The notes: generated by a model not told the origin, from the sequence alone. Shown: positions 43,123 through 52,095, numbered from the stretch's first letter. The stretch is 64,000 nucleotides of DNA from Haloprofundus salinisoli (GCF_020097815.1 NZ_CP083663.1:930001-994000), one strand, 5' to 3'. A program made the numbers and translations.

Positions 43123-43614
43123 ATGCTCGTCGGAATCGTCTCTGACACCCACGACAATCTCGACTGCGTACGCGCGGCCGTCGACCGCTTCGAATCGGAG
43201 TCCGTCGACGCCGTGGTCCACTGCGGCGATATCGTCGCGCCCTTCTCGGCGACGCCGTTCGACGGCGACTGGGACTTCTACGCCGTCCGTGGCAACAACG
43301 ACGGCGAGTGGAACCTCCAGTCGGCCGTCGACTCTTTCGGCACGTATCTCGGCGAAGCGGGTGAACTCACCTTCGACGGCGTCGACGTCGCCGTCTACCA
43401 CGGAACGAGCGGGGCGCTCGTGGATGCGCTCGTCGACTCACAGAAGTACGACTACGTCTTCCACGGGCACACCCACCAGCGCGTCGTCGAAGAGCGCGGC
43501 GAGGCGGTACGGGTCAATCCCGGCGGCCTCCCGATTCCGGGGGCCGACGACGCGTTTCACGTCGCCGTCCTCGACACCGAAACCGGTGAACTCTCGTCGC
43601 ACGAGGTCGCGTAA
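43123..43614 (+). CDS. YfcE/MJ0936-type metallophosphoesterase
   Basis: A 163-aa calcineurin-like phosphoesterase. It has the full metal-binding set in order: DTH (residues 8-10, GIVSDTHDN), CGDI (about 35-38), GNND (about 58-61), the later H and GHTH (FHGHTHQR, about 113-120). The MJ0936 family hydrolyses phosphodiesters or small phosphate esters; physiological substrate is not known. The ATG at 43123 is preferred to 43096 (the extra nine residues are not family-like). It lies between the pgk-proximal membrane gene and the archaeal GAPDH. Confidence 0.92.
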   Translation: MLVGIVSDTHDNLDCVRAAVDRFESESVDAVVHCGDIVAPFSATPFDGDWDFYAVRGNNDGEWNLQSAVDSFGTYLGEAGELTFDGVDVAVYHGTSGALVDALVDSQKYDYVFHGHTHQRVVEERGEAVRVNPGGLPIPGADDAFHVAVLDTETGELSSHEVA

Positions 43615-43644
43615 AACAAAACCCGCTCGTTTCGCTCGCCGCGC

Positions 43645-44706
43645 TCAGTCGTCGGCGGCGACGAACTGCCGGTTGCCGCTGTCGAAGACGCTGTGGAGGC
43701 CGACGCCGAGCGACTCGTTGGTCGTCGCGATGCTCTCTTCTTTGCTCGCGCTGCCGGTGATAGCGCGAACGGCGTCGATGTTCTCGGGGATCACGTCGCT
43801 CTCCTGGTGGATGGCCTGGAAGAGATAGAGGTCGTCGTCCACCATCGAGATGGACTCCTCCCAGATGCAGTTCTCCCAGAGGTCGCCGCGGGGGCGGCCG
43901 GCGTCCATGGCGAACTCCTTGAGTTTGCCCGTGCCGTCGATGCCGGCGTGTTTCGGGACGAAGAACAGACGCGACTCGCCCGCGAGCAGGTCGCGCACGT
44001 CCTCGGCGGTCGGCGTCGATTCGAGCGTGACGTTGACGCTGTGGGTGTGCATCAGCGTCGCCGGAACCTTCAGGCCGAGGGTGTCGATGGCGAGGTCCGG
44101 GAAGATGGTCTGCACGTCGGGGCCGTGATGCGAGGGGAGGCTCACGGGGTCCGGTAGGATGTCGTTAATCGGGCCACGGCCGGTCTGGCCGGGGTCGCCG
44201 CCGCGGCGCACGAGCGTCACGCGCGCTTTCTTCACGCCGTAGGTCTCGTCAAGCGGCGCGAGCAGTCGCGATAAACCGGTCGTGTTACAGGAGACCGTGC
44301 GGACGAACTGCGCGCCGGTCGCCTCGTCGTAGTTGGCGCGCGCGTTGAAGCTCACGTCCGCGATGTCGGCGTCCTCGCCGCCCTGGAAGATGGCCGGCGT
44401 GTCGTGGCGCTCGTACAGCGCGCGGTTCTGCGCGCCGATGCCGGAGGGAGTGGTGTCGACGACCACGTCGCTGTCGGCGACCAAGTCGTCGACGACGCCT
44501 GCGAGAGAAACGCCCGCGTCGTCGAACTGGTCGACGCGCTCGGGAAGCGCGGCGTAGAGGGGATAGCCGTTTCGGACTGCCGTCTCGGCTTCGAAGTTCG
44601 GCCGCGTCTTCGCCACCCCGACGAGTTCCATGTCGGGTTGCGCACAGATCGCGTCTGCGACGCGTTTGCCGATTGTTCCGTAGCCATTGACGCCCACCTT
44701 GAGCAT
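43645..44706 (-). CDS. gapB: Glyceraldehyde-3-phosphate dehydrogenase, archaeal type II
   Basis: A 353-aa GAPDH of the archaeal class, only distantly related to the other GAPDH here. It has the N-terminal nucleotide site [18 protein letters not shown], an archaeal-type catalytic cysteine C140 in [12 protein letters not shown], and the typical [11 protein letters not shown] and [13 protein letters not shown] segments. In Haloferax volcanii two such GAPDHs are specialised for sugar breakdown and gluconeogenesis. The symbol is used loosely, since naming differs between species. The next gene is a divergent aminopeptidase (starts 194 bp apart). Confidence 0.94.
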   Translation of the reverse strand: MLKVGVNGYGTIGKRVADAICAQPDMELVGVAKTRPNFEAETAVRNGYPLYAALPERVDQFDDAGVSLAGVVDDLVADSDVVVDTTPSGIGAQNRALYERHDTPAIFQGGEDADIADVSFNARANYDEATGAQFVRTVSCNTTGLSRLLAPLDETYGVKKARVTLVRRGGDPGQTGRGPINDILPDPVSLPSHHGPDVQTIFPDLAIDTLGLKVPATLMHTHSVNVTLESTPTAEDVRDLLAGESRLFFVPKHAGIDGTGKLKEFAMDAGRPRGDLWENCIWEESISMVDDDLYLFQAIHQESDVIPENIDAVRAITGSASKEESIATTNESLGVGLHSVFDSGNRQFVAADD

Positions 44707-44899
44707 GTTCGGACCTCCTACCGGGAGGGACATAGTTATTTCGGGGAATACCTCTTAGAAATTAACTCCGAGGCGAGTAACCATGTTCCGGTTTCACCGC
44801 CGGCATATGCGGATATTTCGGGTCTGGTGGGGGAATATTACCGGCCCTCAGACGGTCGATGTGGCAAAGCCTAACCCGTCGCCGATAGCCAACTGTGGT

Positions 44900-45862
44900 A
44901 TGACCGACCGGAACACCGACGACGCGCTCCGCACCGCCGCGGAGACGGCGCTCGAACAGTGTCTGAGCGTACAGCCCGGAGAGTCCTGTGCCGTCGTCAC
45001 CGACGACAAGCGAGCACCCATCGGCGAGGCGCTGTACCAGGTGGCGAGCGAGATTACGGAGGACGCCGTCCTCGTCCGGTATCCGCCGGGACCGCAACAC
45101 GGCGCGGAACCGCCGGCACCCGTCGCGGCGGCGATGCGCGACGCCGACGTGTTCATCGCGCCGACGACGAAGAGTCTGAGTCACACTCGCGCGCGCAGCG
45201 AGGCGTGCGACGCCGGCGCGCGCGGCGCGACGATGCCCGGCATCACGGAGGAGGTGATGCTCGCCGGCCTCGACGCCGACTACGAAGCCATCGCGCGACA
45301 CAGCCTCGACGTCCTCGAACAGCTCGTCGACGCCGACGAGGTTCGCGTGACGACCGAGAAGGGCACCGACATCACGTTCGTTCCCGGCGACCGCGAGTGG
45401 CTCTCGGACACCGGGATGGTCCACGACCCGGGGCAGTTCTCGAACCTGCCGGCGGGCGAGGTGTTCGTCAGCCCCGAGACCGTCGACGGAACGTACGTCG
45501 TCGACGGGACGATGATGCCGTACGGCCTGCTCGACGGGGGTCAGGAACTCCGCTTCGAGGTCGAAGACGGCTACGTCACGGAGATTTCGGACGACGAGGT
45601 GCGCCAGCAGGTCGAGGCCGGAGCCGAAGAGGTCGGACGGGACGCGTACAACCTCGCCGAGCTCGGCATCGGGACGAACGTCGGCGTCGACGAGTTGGTC
45701 GGCTCCGTTCTCCTCGACGAGAAGGCGGCCGGGACGGTTCACATCGCCATCGGCGACGACGCCGGAATCGGCGGCGACACCGTCGCTCCCCTGCATCTGG
45801 ACGGCATCATCCGCAAACCGACCGTCTACGTGGACGGCGAGGAAGTGGAACTTCCCCGGTAG
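44900..45862 (+). CDS. Aminopeptidase, M29-like family
   Basis: A 320-aa protein of the haloarchaeal aminopeptidase family. It resembles thermophilic aminopeptidase M29 proteins that remove N-terminal residues with two metal ions. Hallmarks are the ordered segments VQPGESCAVVTDDKR, PPGPQHGAEPPAPV, VRVTTEKGTDITFVPG, GEVFVSPETVDGTYVVDGTMMP, FEVEDGYVTEI and LAELGIGTNVG. The metal ligands of M29 (E, H, D and others) are not fully confirmed by eye. The start ATG at 44900 follows the GTG-rich leader; the open frame to 44783 adds basic, non-conserved sequence. Confidence 0.82.
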   Translation: MTDRNTDDALRTAAETALEQCLSVQPGESCAVVTDDKRAPIGEALYQVASEITEDAVLVRYPPGPQHGAEPPAPVAAAMRDADVFIAPTTKSLSHTRARSEACDAGARGATMPGITEEVMLAGLDADYEAIARHSLDVLEQLVDADEVRVTTEKGTDITFVPGDREWLSDTGMVHDPGQFSNLPAGEVFVSPETVDGTYVVDGTMMPYGLLDGGQELRFEVEDGYVTEISDDEVRQQVEAGAEEVGRDAYNLAELGIGTNVGVDELVGSVLLDEKAAGTVHIAIGDDAGIGGDTVAPLHLDGIIRKPTVYVDGEEVELPR

Positions 45863-46189
45863 CGAACCCACGTATCACCGCGCCCGCCCACATCCGATTC
45901 GAATACTGCTGATTGTTGCCTTTTAACCCAGAACGTGGTGCGATGACGAGAACTGACTCGTACTCAAGAGACGAGGGACTGGTATCGGGCGGATCTCCCT
46001 CCCCTGGAAGTCGCCCGAGACGGGAGTGTGGTTCAACAACGGCGCTCTCGCGGCTCGGTTGCGACCGAGAGACGCTTGAGCGAATCCACTCGTCTCCGAG
46101 TCGTCTCTCCGGCGTCCGCCCTCAGTCTCGGGGTTCGAACGAAGAGAGAGGAACCCAACCGAGCGACCGTCAGATTTCCCTTGCGACGG
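45863..46189. other. Intergenic stretch between convergent genes
   Basis: About 327 bp. A plus-strand frame from ATG 45943 to 46221 has a good TTTTAA box 20 bp upstream, but the translation is Ser/Arg-rich and non-acidic, so I do not call it. No repeat or RNA gene was seen. Confidence 0.55.
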
Positions 46190-46621
46190 CTATCGCTGAT
46201 ACTGTTCGTACTGTCGCGTGAACTCCAGAAACTCGTCTAGAGGACGCGTACACTCGCCCATCGTCACGACGTTCGCGTCGGCGTCGTAGTCGACGATGGC
46301 CGCGTCCGCCAACTTCGGGAGGTGCGAGTGGTGTAAGTCGGCGCGGATCTGCTCGATGGTCTCCTCCGGAATCTGCTCGGGATTGCATTTGTACTCCCAG
46401 GCGGCGACCTGTTCTGCGACCTCCAAGAGCGTCGCCGGATAGCGACACGTCTGGAGGTGATACAGCACGTACCGACGGCGCGGGTCGCAGAGCACCTTGA
46501 ACACCGCATCGAGCGGAAACGCGTCGGCGTCGTCGGTGTGAACGGAGTCTGGAAGCTCCTCGAAGCCGTCTGTTTCCCCGTTGTCCCTCTTGGTCGGACT
46601 GTCAAATGAGTCGTCGTCCAT
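46190..46621 (-). CDS. HTH regulator with DUF7344-type domain
   Basis: A 143-aa protein. After an acidic N-terminal region to about residue 30, a winged-helix-type domain spans about 33-130 (FPLDAVFKVLCDPRRRYVLYHLQTCRYPATLLEVAEQVAAWEYKC, then EQIRADLHHSHLPKLADAAIVDYD). The PRRRYVLYHL start and LHHSHLPKL helix are typical of the haloarchaeal DUF7344 regulators, which number dozens per genome. Targets unknown. The ATG at 46621 is preferred to 46723 because the upstream part is basic and cysteine-rich. It is divergent from the zinc protein gene. Confidence 0.8.
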   Translation of the reverse strand: MDDDSFDSPTKRDNGETDGFEELPDSVHTDDADAFPLDAVFKVLCDPRRRYVLYHLQTCRYPATLLEVAEQVAAWEYKCNPEQIPEETIEQIRADLHHSHLPKLADAAIVDYDADANVVTMGECTRPLDEFLEFTRQYEQYQR

Positions 46622-46866
46622 TTCGTGTTCCCCCAATCCAGAGGACGGTCTCGGTCGAACGCGCCGACGCTGTCGCGGACCGTCCCTACAGCAGCGGTTC
46701 GTGTCCCACATTCGACACACCACGGCGACACGGTTAGTACTGTCGTTGGTCGTTCGTGATAATTTTCGCGCAATCGCGCGTACGGACGGGTGATGGGGTC
46801 GTTTCGGGAGCTACACGCCGTGAGGAGAAGCGCGGACTTTTAGGGCCAGATGGATTACGCCGTCGT

Positions 46867-47514
46867 ATGAGCCAAAGCGAACGCGTCGCGGTGGTCTGTC
46901 CCTCCTGCTCACCGCAGACGGAGACCGTCCACGAGGTACTCAAACCCGGCGGACAGACGACCGTCCGCTGTACAGAGTGCGGCCACACCCACAAGACGAC
47001 GATCGAGGAGGAGCGCGAGATCGAACTGAGCGTCATCGTCTCGCAGGACGGCGAGTCGTTCAGTACAACCGTCGACGCCCCCGCCGAGGAGACGCTGGCC
47101 GTCGGCGAGGAGTTCATCGCCGACACGCCGGAGGCAATCATGCTCGTCCGCATCACGTCGCTGGACCTCGGTGACGACCAGCGCGTCGAGGAGGCCGTCG
47201 CAGAGGACGTGGCGACCGTCTGGACTCGCGCCGTCGACAACGTGAGCGTCCCCGTCACACTCCATCCCGGCGACGGTCGCCGCGACGAGACGCGAAGTTT
47301 CAAACTGAGCGTCCCCGGCGACTACGAGTTCGTCGTCGGCGAGACCGAGGAACTGAACGAAGAGGAGTTCGAGATAGAGGGCATCCACGTCCGGCAGAAC
47401 GCGACGAACTACCGCTTCGACAAGTTCGACCGCGACGGTGACATGGTGTTCGCCAAGGACGTCAAGCGCATTTACGGCCGCGACGAGACCAGTTCGGCGT
47501 GGTCGGCGTGGTGA
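46867..47514 (+). CDS. HVO_0476-family zinc finger protein
   Basis: A 215-aa haloarchaeal protein. A zinc ribbon sits at the N-terminus: C11-x2-C14 (VVCPSCSP) and C35-x2-C38 (RCTECGH). The rest is a beta-rich acidic domain (ELSVIVSQDGESFSTTVDAPAEETLAVGEEFIADTPEAIMLVRITSLDLGD) without known activity. The family is named after its Haloferax volcanii member and has no established function; a nucleic-acid or translation role is often suspected from the ribbon. The gene next downstream (pcm) starts after 92 bp on the same strand. Confidence 0.9.
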   Translation: MSQSERVAVVCPSCSPQTETVHEVLKPGGQTTVRCTECGHTHKTTIEEEREIELSVIVSQDGESFSTTVDAPAEETLAVGEEFIADTPEAIMLVRITSLDLGDDQRVEEAVAEDVATVWTRAVDNVSVPVTLHPGDGRRDETRSFKLSVPGDYEFVVGETEELNEEEFEIEGIHVRQNATNYRFDKFDRDGDMVFAKDVKRIYGRDETSSAWSAW

Positions 47515-47606
47515 GCTGTCCAGAGTCGACCTGAGCCCTCGAATCCGAACTTCGCCACGACAGACCGACACAACCCACACGCCTGATACGACGGAGGAGA
47601 ACTCCT

Positions 47607-48281
47607 ATGGACTTCGAAACCGCTCGCAAGCAGATGGTCGACCGACTCGTCGACCGCGGCCGAATCGAGCGAGAGACGACCGCCGACGCGCTCCGAACCG
47701 TCCCCCGCCACGCGTTCGTCCCGCCGGAGCAGCGCGAGAGCACCTATCAGGACCGTCCGCTGCCCATCGGCGGCGGTCAGACCATCAGCGCGCCGCACAT
47801 GGTCGCTATCGTCACTGACCTCCTCGCGCTCGACCCCGACGACCGCGTGCTCGAAATCGGCACCGGATGCGGCTACCACGCCGCCGTCACCACCGAAGCG
47901 CTCGGGCAGCTGGAGCGGGGCGATGGACGCGACGAGCGCGACGCTTCAGGGGGCGTGTACAGCGTCGAGTACGACCCCGAGCTGGCCGACCGTGCCCGAG
48001 AGACGCTCTCTGAGCGCGGCTACGACGTCGACGTCCGCACCGGCGACGGCTACGAGGGGTGGGCCGACCACGCGCCGTACGACCGCGCGTACCTCACCTG
48101 TGCGCCGGAGTCGCTTCCCGAGACGGTGATCGAACAGCTCCGGCCGGGCGGGTGCGTCGTCGGGCCGGTCGGCCGCGGGCGGCAGCGGCTCGTCCGCGCG
48201 TGGCGACGCGAGGACGGAGGAATCGACCGAGAGACCCACGGCGGCGTCCGGTTCGTGCCGATGCGAGGCGGCGACGACTGA
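47607..48281 (+). CDS. pcm: Protein-L-isoaspartate O-methyltransferase
   Basis: A 224-aa PIMT that methylates isoaspartyl residues to start repair of damaged proteins. The substrate loop GGGQTISAPHMVA (residues about 55-67), the SAM motif I VLEIGTGCGYHAAV (81-94), post-I GVYSVEYDPELADRA and C-terminal PETVIEQLRPGGCVVGPVG are all there. It starts a plus-strand cluster with another methyltransferase and a second PIMT-like gene. Spacings of 79 and 21 bp suggest co-transcription. The PIMT call is secure because the catalytic loop is intact. Confidence 0.95.
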   Translation: MDFETARKQMVDRLVDRGRIERETTADALRTVPRHAFVPPEQRESTYQDRPLPIGGGQTISAPHMVAIVTDLLALDPDDRVLEIGTGCGYHAAVTTEALGQLERGDGRDERDASGGVYSVEYDPELADRARETLSERGYDVDVRTGDGYEGWADHAPYDRAYLTCAPESLPETVIEQLRPGGCVVGPVGRGRQRLVRAWRREDGGIDRETHGGVRFVPMRGGDD

Positions 48282-48360
48282 GTCGCCGCCGTCTCCGCTA
48301 CGATTCGCCGAGGCACACGGCAACGACCCCTTTTTGCCGGCTGCCTCCTCACCCTCCGCT

Positions 48361-49302
48361 ATGCCGACCGTACATCGTTCGAGGTTCGACACCGAGACGC
48401 TGTTTCTCCTGTGGGCGGCTCGCGAGACGGGGATACTCGACGCGCTGACGAGTCGGGCCGGGAGCGCCGACGCCGTCGCAGCCGAAACCGAGGTGACGCC
48501 CGAGGCTGCGCGCGTCGTCGTCGACTCGCTCGCCGACCTCGGCTTCCTCCGACGCGTCGGTGACGAGTACGAGGTGACGAACCGCGCGCTCGGCTTTCTC
48601 GCCAAACGCGACGTGCGCTCCATCGGCCGCCTTCCGCACGCGCTCGACATGCTCGACTGCTACACGGCGCTCCCGGAGACGATGACGACCGGAACGCCGC
48701 CGGAGTCGTCCGAGGATTCGCTGGTCAACCGGCTCGGCGCACACGCCACGGCCGACGAGGCGGTCGTGAGAGCGTCCGTCACTGCCGCGGTCCGTCTCGC
48801 ACCGCGTGCGGAGCGCGTACTCAACGTCGGCGGCGGCTCGGGCGTCTACGCCCGCGAGTTCGCCGCCCGGGGCTTCGAGGTGACGATGTGCGACGGAGAC
48901 GACGTCATCGAGTACGTCACCCCGGTGCTCGAACACGAAGACGTGACGCTCGAACGCCGGTCGCTGGCGACGATAGCCGACGGGACGTACGACCTCGTCT
49001 TCGGCGAGAACCTCTGTTGCTCGCTCGGCGTCGCGGAGAACCGGACGCTCTTGTCGACGGTCGAAGGCGCGCTGTCAGCGTGCGGGGCTGCCGTCTTCGT
49101 CGAACCCGTTCGGGGTCGCGCCGCAGCGGCGGCGACGGTTCGAGCGGCGACAGAGGCGCTCGCGACCGGGAGCGGCGGAGCGTACAGCGACGTCCAGTAC
49201 CACGAGTGGTTCGCGGAGGCGGGATTCGAGGACGTCCGCGTCGACGACGTGCCGGGGACCGACCGCCAGGCGGTCGGGGGTTACAAGCGCGGAGTTGATT
49301 AG
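48361..49302 (+). CDS. SAM-dependent methyltransferase with N-terminal winged helix
   Basis: A 313-aa class I methyltransferase. It begins with a winged-helix/dimerisation domain of the O-methyltransferase kind (ETLFLLWAARETGILDALTSR; VTPEAARVVVDSLADLGFLRRVGDEYEVT), and the SAM fold follows with VLNVGGGSGVYAREFAARG (motif I, about 150-168), DGDDVIEYVTPVL, and YDLVFGENLCCSLG. Small-molecule or quinone methylation is possible, but no substrate is implied by neighbours. It is between the two PIMT-type genes, 21 bp upstream of the second. The ATG at 48361 is preferred to 48334. Confidence 0.8.
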   Translation: MPTVHRSRFDTETLFLLWAARETGILDALTSRAGSADAVAAETEVTPEAARVVVDSLADLGFLRRVGDEYEVTNRALGFLAKRDVRSIGRLPHALDMLDCYTALPETMTTGTPPESSEDSLVNRLGAHATADEAVVRASVTAAVRLAPRAERVLNVGGGSGVYAREFAARGFEVTMCDGDDVIEYVTPVLEHEDVTLERRSLATIADGTYDLVFGENLCCSLGVAENRTLLSTVEGALSACGAAVFVEPVRGRAAAAATVRAATEALATGSGGAYSDVQYHEWFAEAGFEDVRVDDVPGTDRQAVGGYKRGVD

Positions 49303-49323
49303 TCGCCATCACGCAGGAGAGGT

Positions 49324-50076
49324 ATGGACCCCGCGGTACTGCGCGAGGACATGGTCGATGGCCTCGAACAGACACTCGGCGAGCACCTCGACGAGCGCGT
49401 CGACGTGGCGATGCGGACGGTCCCGCGCCACGAGTTCGTCGACGACCAGCCGTACGCGAACAGGGACGCAACCGAAAACGGGAGTCGGGTGCTCGCGCCC
49501 TCGACGGTCGCACGACTGCTCTCCGCACTCGATGCGACCGAGGCCGACAACGTTCTCGTCGTCGGTGCCGGCGTCGGGTACACCGCCGCCGTCGTCGCCG
49601 AACTGGTCGGCGAGTCGAACGTACAGGCGATAGATATCTCCCGGCGGATGGTGCTCTACGCCCGTCAACGCCTCGCTCAGACCGGATACGAGGGCGTCCT
49701 CGTCGACTGCCGCGACGGCGCGAGCGGCTACCCCGAGTACGCCCCGTTCGACCGCATTCTCCTCGAAGCCGCGGCGATTCGCCCACCGCGTTCGCTCGTC
49801 GACCAACTCGCACCTTCGGGGAGACTCGTCTTCCCGATGGGCGGACCGAAGCAGACGCTCGTCGCGGTCGAGCCCGGCCCCGAGGCGGCCGGGCCGGACG
49901 GCGTCGTCGAGCGGTTCGGTCCCGTCCAGTTCGCGCCGATGCTGGTCGACGGCGAACAACCGGACGGACTGGCGCGGAACCGGACGGTGCGCGAGGACCG
50001 CGAGTACGCCGAGAGCGGCAGGCACGCTCGCACCGGCTGGGAGCAGGAGTGGGTCGACTGGGACGAGCATCTCTGA
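49324..50076 (+). CDS. PIMT-like methyltransferase with altered substrate loop
   Basis: A 250-aa homologue of protein-L-isoaspartate methyltransferase. SAM motif I is present (VLVVGAGVGYTAAVVAELVG, about 77-96), as are the family start (MRTVPRHEFVDDQPY) and the late SLVDQLAPSGRLVFPMG. However, the catalytic GGGQTISAPHM loop is replaced by a diverged ATENGSRVLAPSTVARL stretch with no SAPHM. So it may methylate another substrate or be a non-catalytic partner. It follows the other two methyltransferase genes in the same direction. Haloarchaea often carry two PIMT-like genes of this kind. Confidence 0.8.
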   Translation: MDPAVLREDMVDGLEQTLGEHLDERVDVAMRTVPRHEFVDDQPYANRDATENGSRVLAPSTVARLLSALDATEADNVLVVGAGVGYTAAVVAELVGESNVQAIDISRRMVLYARQRLAQTGYEGVLVDCRDGASGYPEYAPFDRILLEAAAIRPPRSLVDQLAPSGRLVFPMGGPKQTLVAVEPGPEAAGPDGVVERFGPVQFAPMLVDGEQPDGLARNRTVREDREYAESGRHARTGWEQEWVDWDEHL

Positions 50077-50112
50077 GCCGCTCCCCGGCGGAGTTCGCGT
50101 CGAGTCGCGCGC

Positions 50113-50580
50113 TCACCCACCGCGAATCACCAGTATCTTCGTGTTCGCTCGCCGGTCGACGAACTCGCTTCCCGCCGGCGGTTTCACCTCGACGACGAGC
50201 GTGCCGTCCTCCTGGTTCGGCCCGAGCGACGGGTCGACGGTCACCGTCGCCTCCCCGTCGGCGTCGGTTTTCGCCGTCTCGACGCCGTCGGTGTCGGCCG
50301 TCCCGCCTTTGACGACGAGCGTCGCGCCGGCGACGGGGTCGCCGTCCGCACCGACGGCCGTCAACGTCAGCGTCTGTCTCTCGGGGCCGACGACGTCCGG
50401 CGAGGGCCGAACGTCCACCTCGACGACGGCGAGTCCCTGAATCCCGCTTATCATGTTCATCATCACGCTGAGGCTGGCGACGCCGACGACCAGCGCGATG
50501 ACGAGGCGGATGGGAAGCCCTTCGATGGCGCGTTCGTTCCGCCGGAATCCGTCGAGTTGCCGTCTGCATCGGTCGAGCAT
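50113..50580 (-). CDS. Membrane-anchored extracellular protein with an Ig-like domain
   Basis: A 155-aa protein. Residues about 20-45 are a hydrophobic segment after a conserved-looking RAIEGLPIRLVIALVVG motif, so the N-terminus is a membrane anchor (or pilin-type leader) and the rest is outside the cell. The C-terminal domain is beta-rich and similar to bacterial Ig/carboxypeptidase-regulatory folds: GPERQTLTLTAVGADGDPVAGATLVVKGGTADTDGV, and DADGEATVTVDPSLG. Function is unknown; haloarchaeal surface or pilus proteins share this architecture. It is divergent from the HerA-like ATPase gene. Confidence 0.7.
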   Translation of the reverse strand: MLDRCRRQLDGFRRNERAIEGLPIRLVIALVVGVASLSVMMNMISGIQGLAVVEVDVRPSPDVVGPERQTLTLTAVGADGDPVAGATLVVKGGTADTDGVETAKTDADGEATVTVDPSLGPNQEDGTLVVEVKPPAGSEFVDRRANTKILVIRGG

Positions 50581-50656
50581 ACGCCGGTCTGGTCTCGGTA
50601 TCGCTGATAAAGCCTCGCACGAGCGTTGAAATCGGAGAAGGAGGCCTACCGCTCAC

Positions 50657-51787
50657 GTGCAGGTCCTCGGACGAGCGAACGCGGAGCCGCGAACCGCGCA
50701 TGAAGCGAAAGGAGGATCCGACGAACCCGGACGCGGGGTCGCAGAGACAGACACCTCTCGACCGACCGGTCGCCTCGGGGCGTACCGCGCCCGCGACGGC
50801 AGCGACGCCGCCCCCGTCGGTATCGACCTCGATACGCCGCACGCGGCGCTCGTCGTCGGCAAGCGAGGGAGCGGGAAGTCGTACACGCTCGGCGTGCTCG
50901 CGGAGGCGGCCGCGCGGGCGAACGGCGTCGCCCCCGTCGTCGTCGACCCGATGGGCGTCTTCTCCGGACTCGAAGCGCCCTCGTCGGCGGCCGACGGCGT
51001 CCCCGCGTCCGTCGTCCGAAAGCCGACCGTCGCGGCGAACGCAGTCCCGCCGTCGTCCTGGCCCGCGCTCGTCGGTCTCGACGCCGGGCGTCCGGCAGGG
51101 GCGCTCCTCTGGCAGGCCGCGAGCGAAACGTCGTCGCTGACAGCGATGCGAGCGTATGTCGCCGAGGCGAACGCCGAAGACGGAGTTCGGCGGGCGGCGC
51201 GTAACCACCTCGAACTGGCCGATTCGTGGGGCGTGTTCGGTTCGGACGGACTGGACGTCGCCGACCTCCTGGGTGGCGAGGCGACCGTGTTGGACCTCGC
51301 CGGAACCCCGGACGCGCCGTCGAATGCGGTCTGTGCGGCGGTGGCTACCGGGCTCTACGAACGCTGTGCGTCGTCGCGGTCGTCCGCCGAGTCACCGCGT
51401 TTGCCGTGGTTGTTCGTCGACGAAGCCCACGCGTTCTTCGGCGGCGTCGCCGCCGACGCGTTGCGGACGGTGCTCACCCGCGGGCGCACGCCGGGGATGA
51501 GCCTCGTCGCCGCAACGCAGCGACCCAGCGCGCTTCCGGACGTCGCGGTGTCGCAGGCGGACCTCCTCGTCGCGCATCGACTGACGATGCAGGCCGACGT
51601 CGACGCGCTGACGGCCGCACAGCCGACGTATCTCGCCGGGACGATACGCGAGCGACTGCCGACGCGGACCGGCGATGCGCTCGTCGTCGACGACGCCACC
51701 GAGTCGGCGCACGCGGTCCGAATCCGTGAACGAGATACCCCACACGGCGGCGGCAATCCGCGGGCGAGTCGCCGACGGTGTGAATAG
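50657..51787 (+). CDS. HerA-like P-loop ATPase (DUF853/TraG-type)
   Basis: A 376-aa ATPase. An acidic N-terminal extension precedes GAYRARDGSDAAPVGIDLD, a HerA/FtsK-like barrel strand set. The Walker A motif is VGKRGSGKSYTLGVL (68-82) and Walker B LPWLFVDEAHAFFGG, with a sensor and arginine-rich part around TRGRTPGMSLVAATQRPSALP. The family pumps or moves DNA as a hexamer, or works in secretion. The GTG at 50657 (MQVLGRANAEPRTA) is used as start. Neighbours are a membrane Ig-like protein (divergent, 76 bp away) and a 48-aa membrane protein, an arrangement that would suit a membrane-linked machine. Confidence 0.82.
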   Translation: MQVLGRANAEPRTAHEAKGGSDEPGRGVAETDTSRPTGRLGAYRARDGSDAAPVGIDLDTPHAALVVGKRGSGKSYTLGVLAEAAARANGVAPVVVDPMGVFSGLEAPSSAADGVPASVVRKPTVAANAVPPSSWPALVGLDAGRPAGALLWQAASETSSLTAMRAYVAEANAEDGVRRAARNHLELADSWGVFGSDGLDVADLLGGEATVLDLAGTPDAPSNAVCAAVATGLYERCASSRSSAESPRLPWLFVDEAHAFFGGVAADALRTVLTRGRTPGMSLVAATQRPSALPDVAVSQADLLVAHRLTMQADVDALTAAQPTYLAGTIRERLPTRTGDALVVDDATESAHAVRIRERDTPHGGGNPRASRRRCE

Positions 51788-51948
51788 ACACGACGACCGA
51801 CACGAGAGCGGAGCGCCTCCGTGGGGCGCGTACCCGAGAGTCGACGACGCCACCGAGCCGGTGTTGTGCGGGCGCTCGCCCGCCGTCGAGTTCGGTCGGT
51901 TCGGCGCGTATCGACAGTTACAGGCGACCGGGAGACGAACGCCGAGAC

Positions 51949-52095
51949 ATGGCTGACGACCCGGCGAACCGGTCGGTTCTCACGCGCCTCGTCGACGGAG
52001 CGACGGGCAAACCGTTTCTGGCGGTGATGGTCGTCTTGTTACTCGCGCTGTCGCTGTTCTTCCTGGTCGGGGGACTACTCTACGTCTTCGGGTGA
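51949..52095 (+). CDS. 48-aa single-helix membrane protein
   Basis: A small frame, MADDPANRSVLTRLVDGATG, followed by a hydrophobic helix (FLAVMVVLLLALSLFFLVGGLLYVFG) that ends at TGA. The topology is one C-terminal transmembrane segment with a short cytoplasmic or external polar head. It lies 161 bp after the HerA-like ATPase on the same strand. Codon use is host-like. Its place beside the ATPase and the anchored protein hints at a role with them, which is inference only. Confidence 0.62.
   Translation: MADDPANRSVLTRLVDGATGKPFLAVMVVLLLALSLFFLVGGLLYVFG

Noticed and set aside
45943-46221. 92-codon frame with a TTTTAA box 20 bp upstream
   Set aside because: The translation is Ser/Arg-rich, non-acidic and without a pattern, and it runs into the 3' end of the HTH gene.
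48917-51208. 763-aa minus-strand open frame
   Set aside because: Long because of extreme GC content; it crosses several real genes and consists mostly of Arg, Pro and Ser.
51675-51956. Frame overlapping the end of the HerA-like gene
   Set aside because: Overlaps the certain ATPase frame, with no motif, and ends just after the small membrane gene start.
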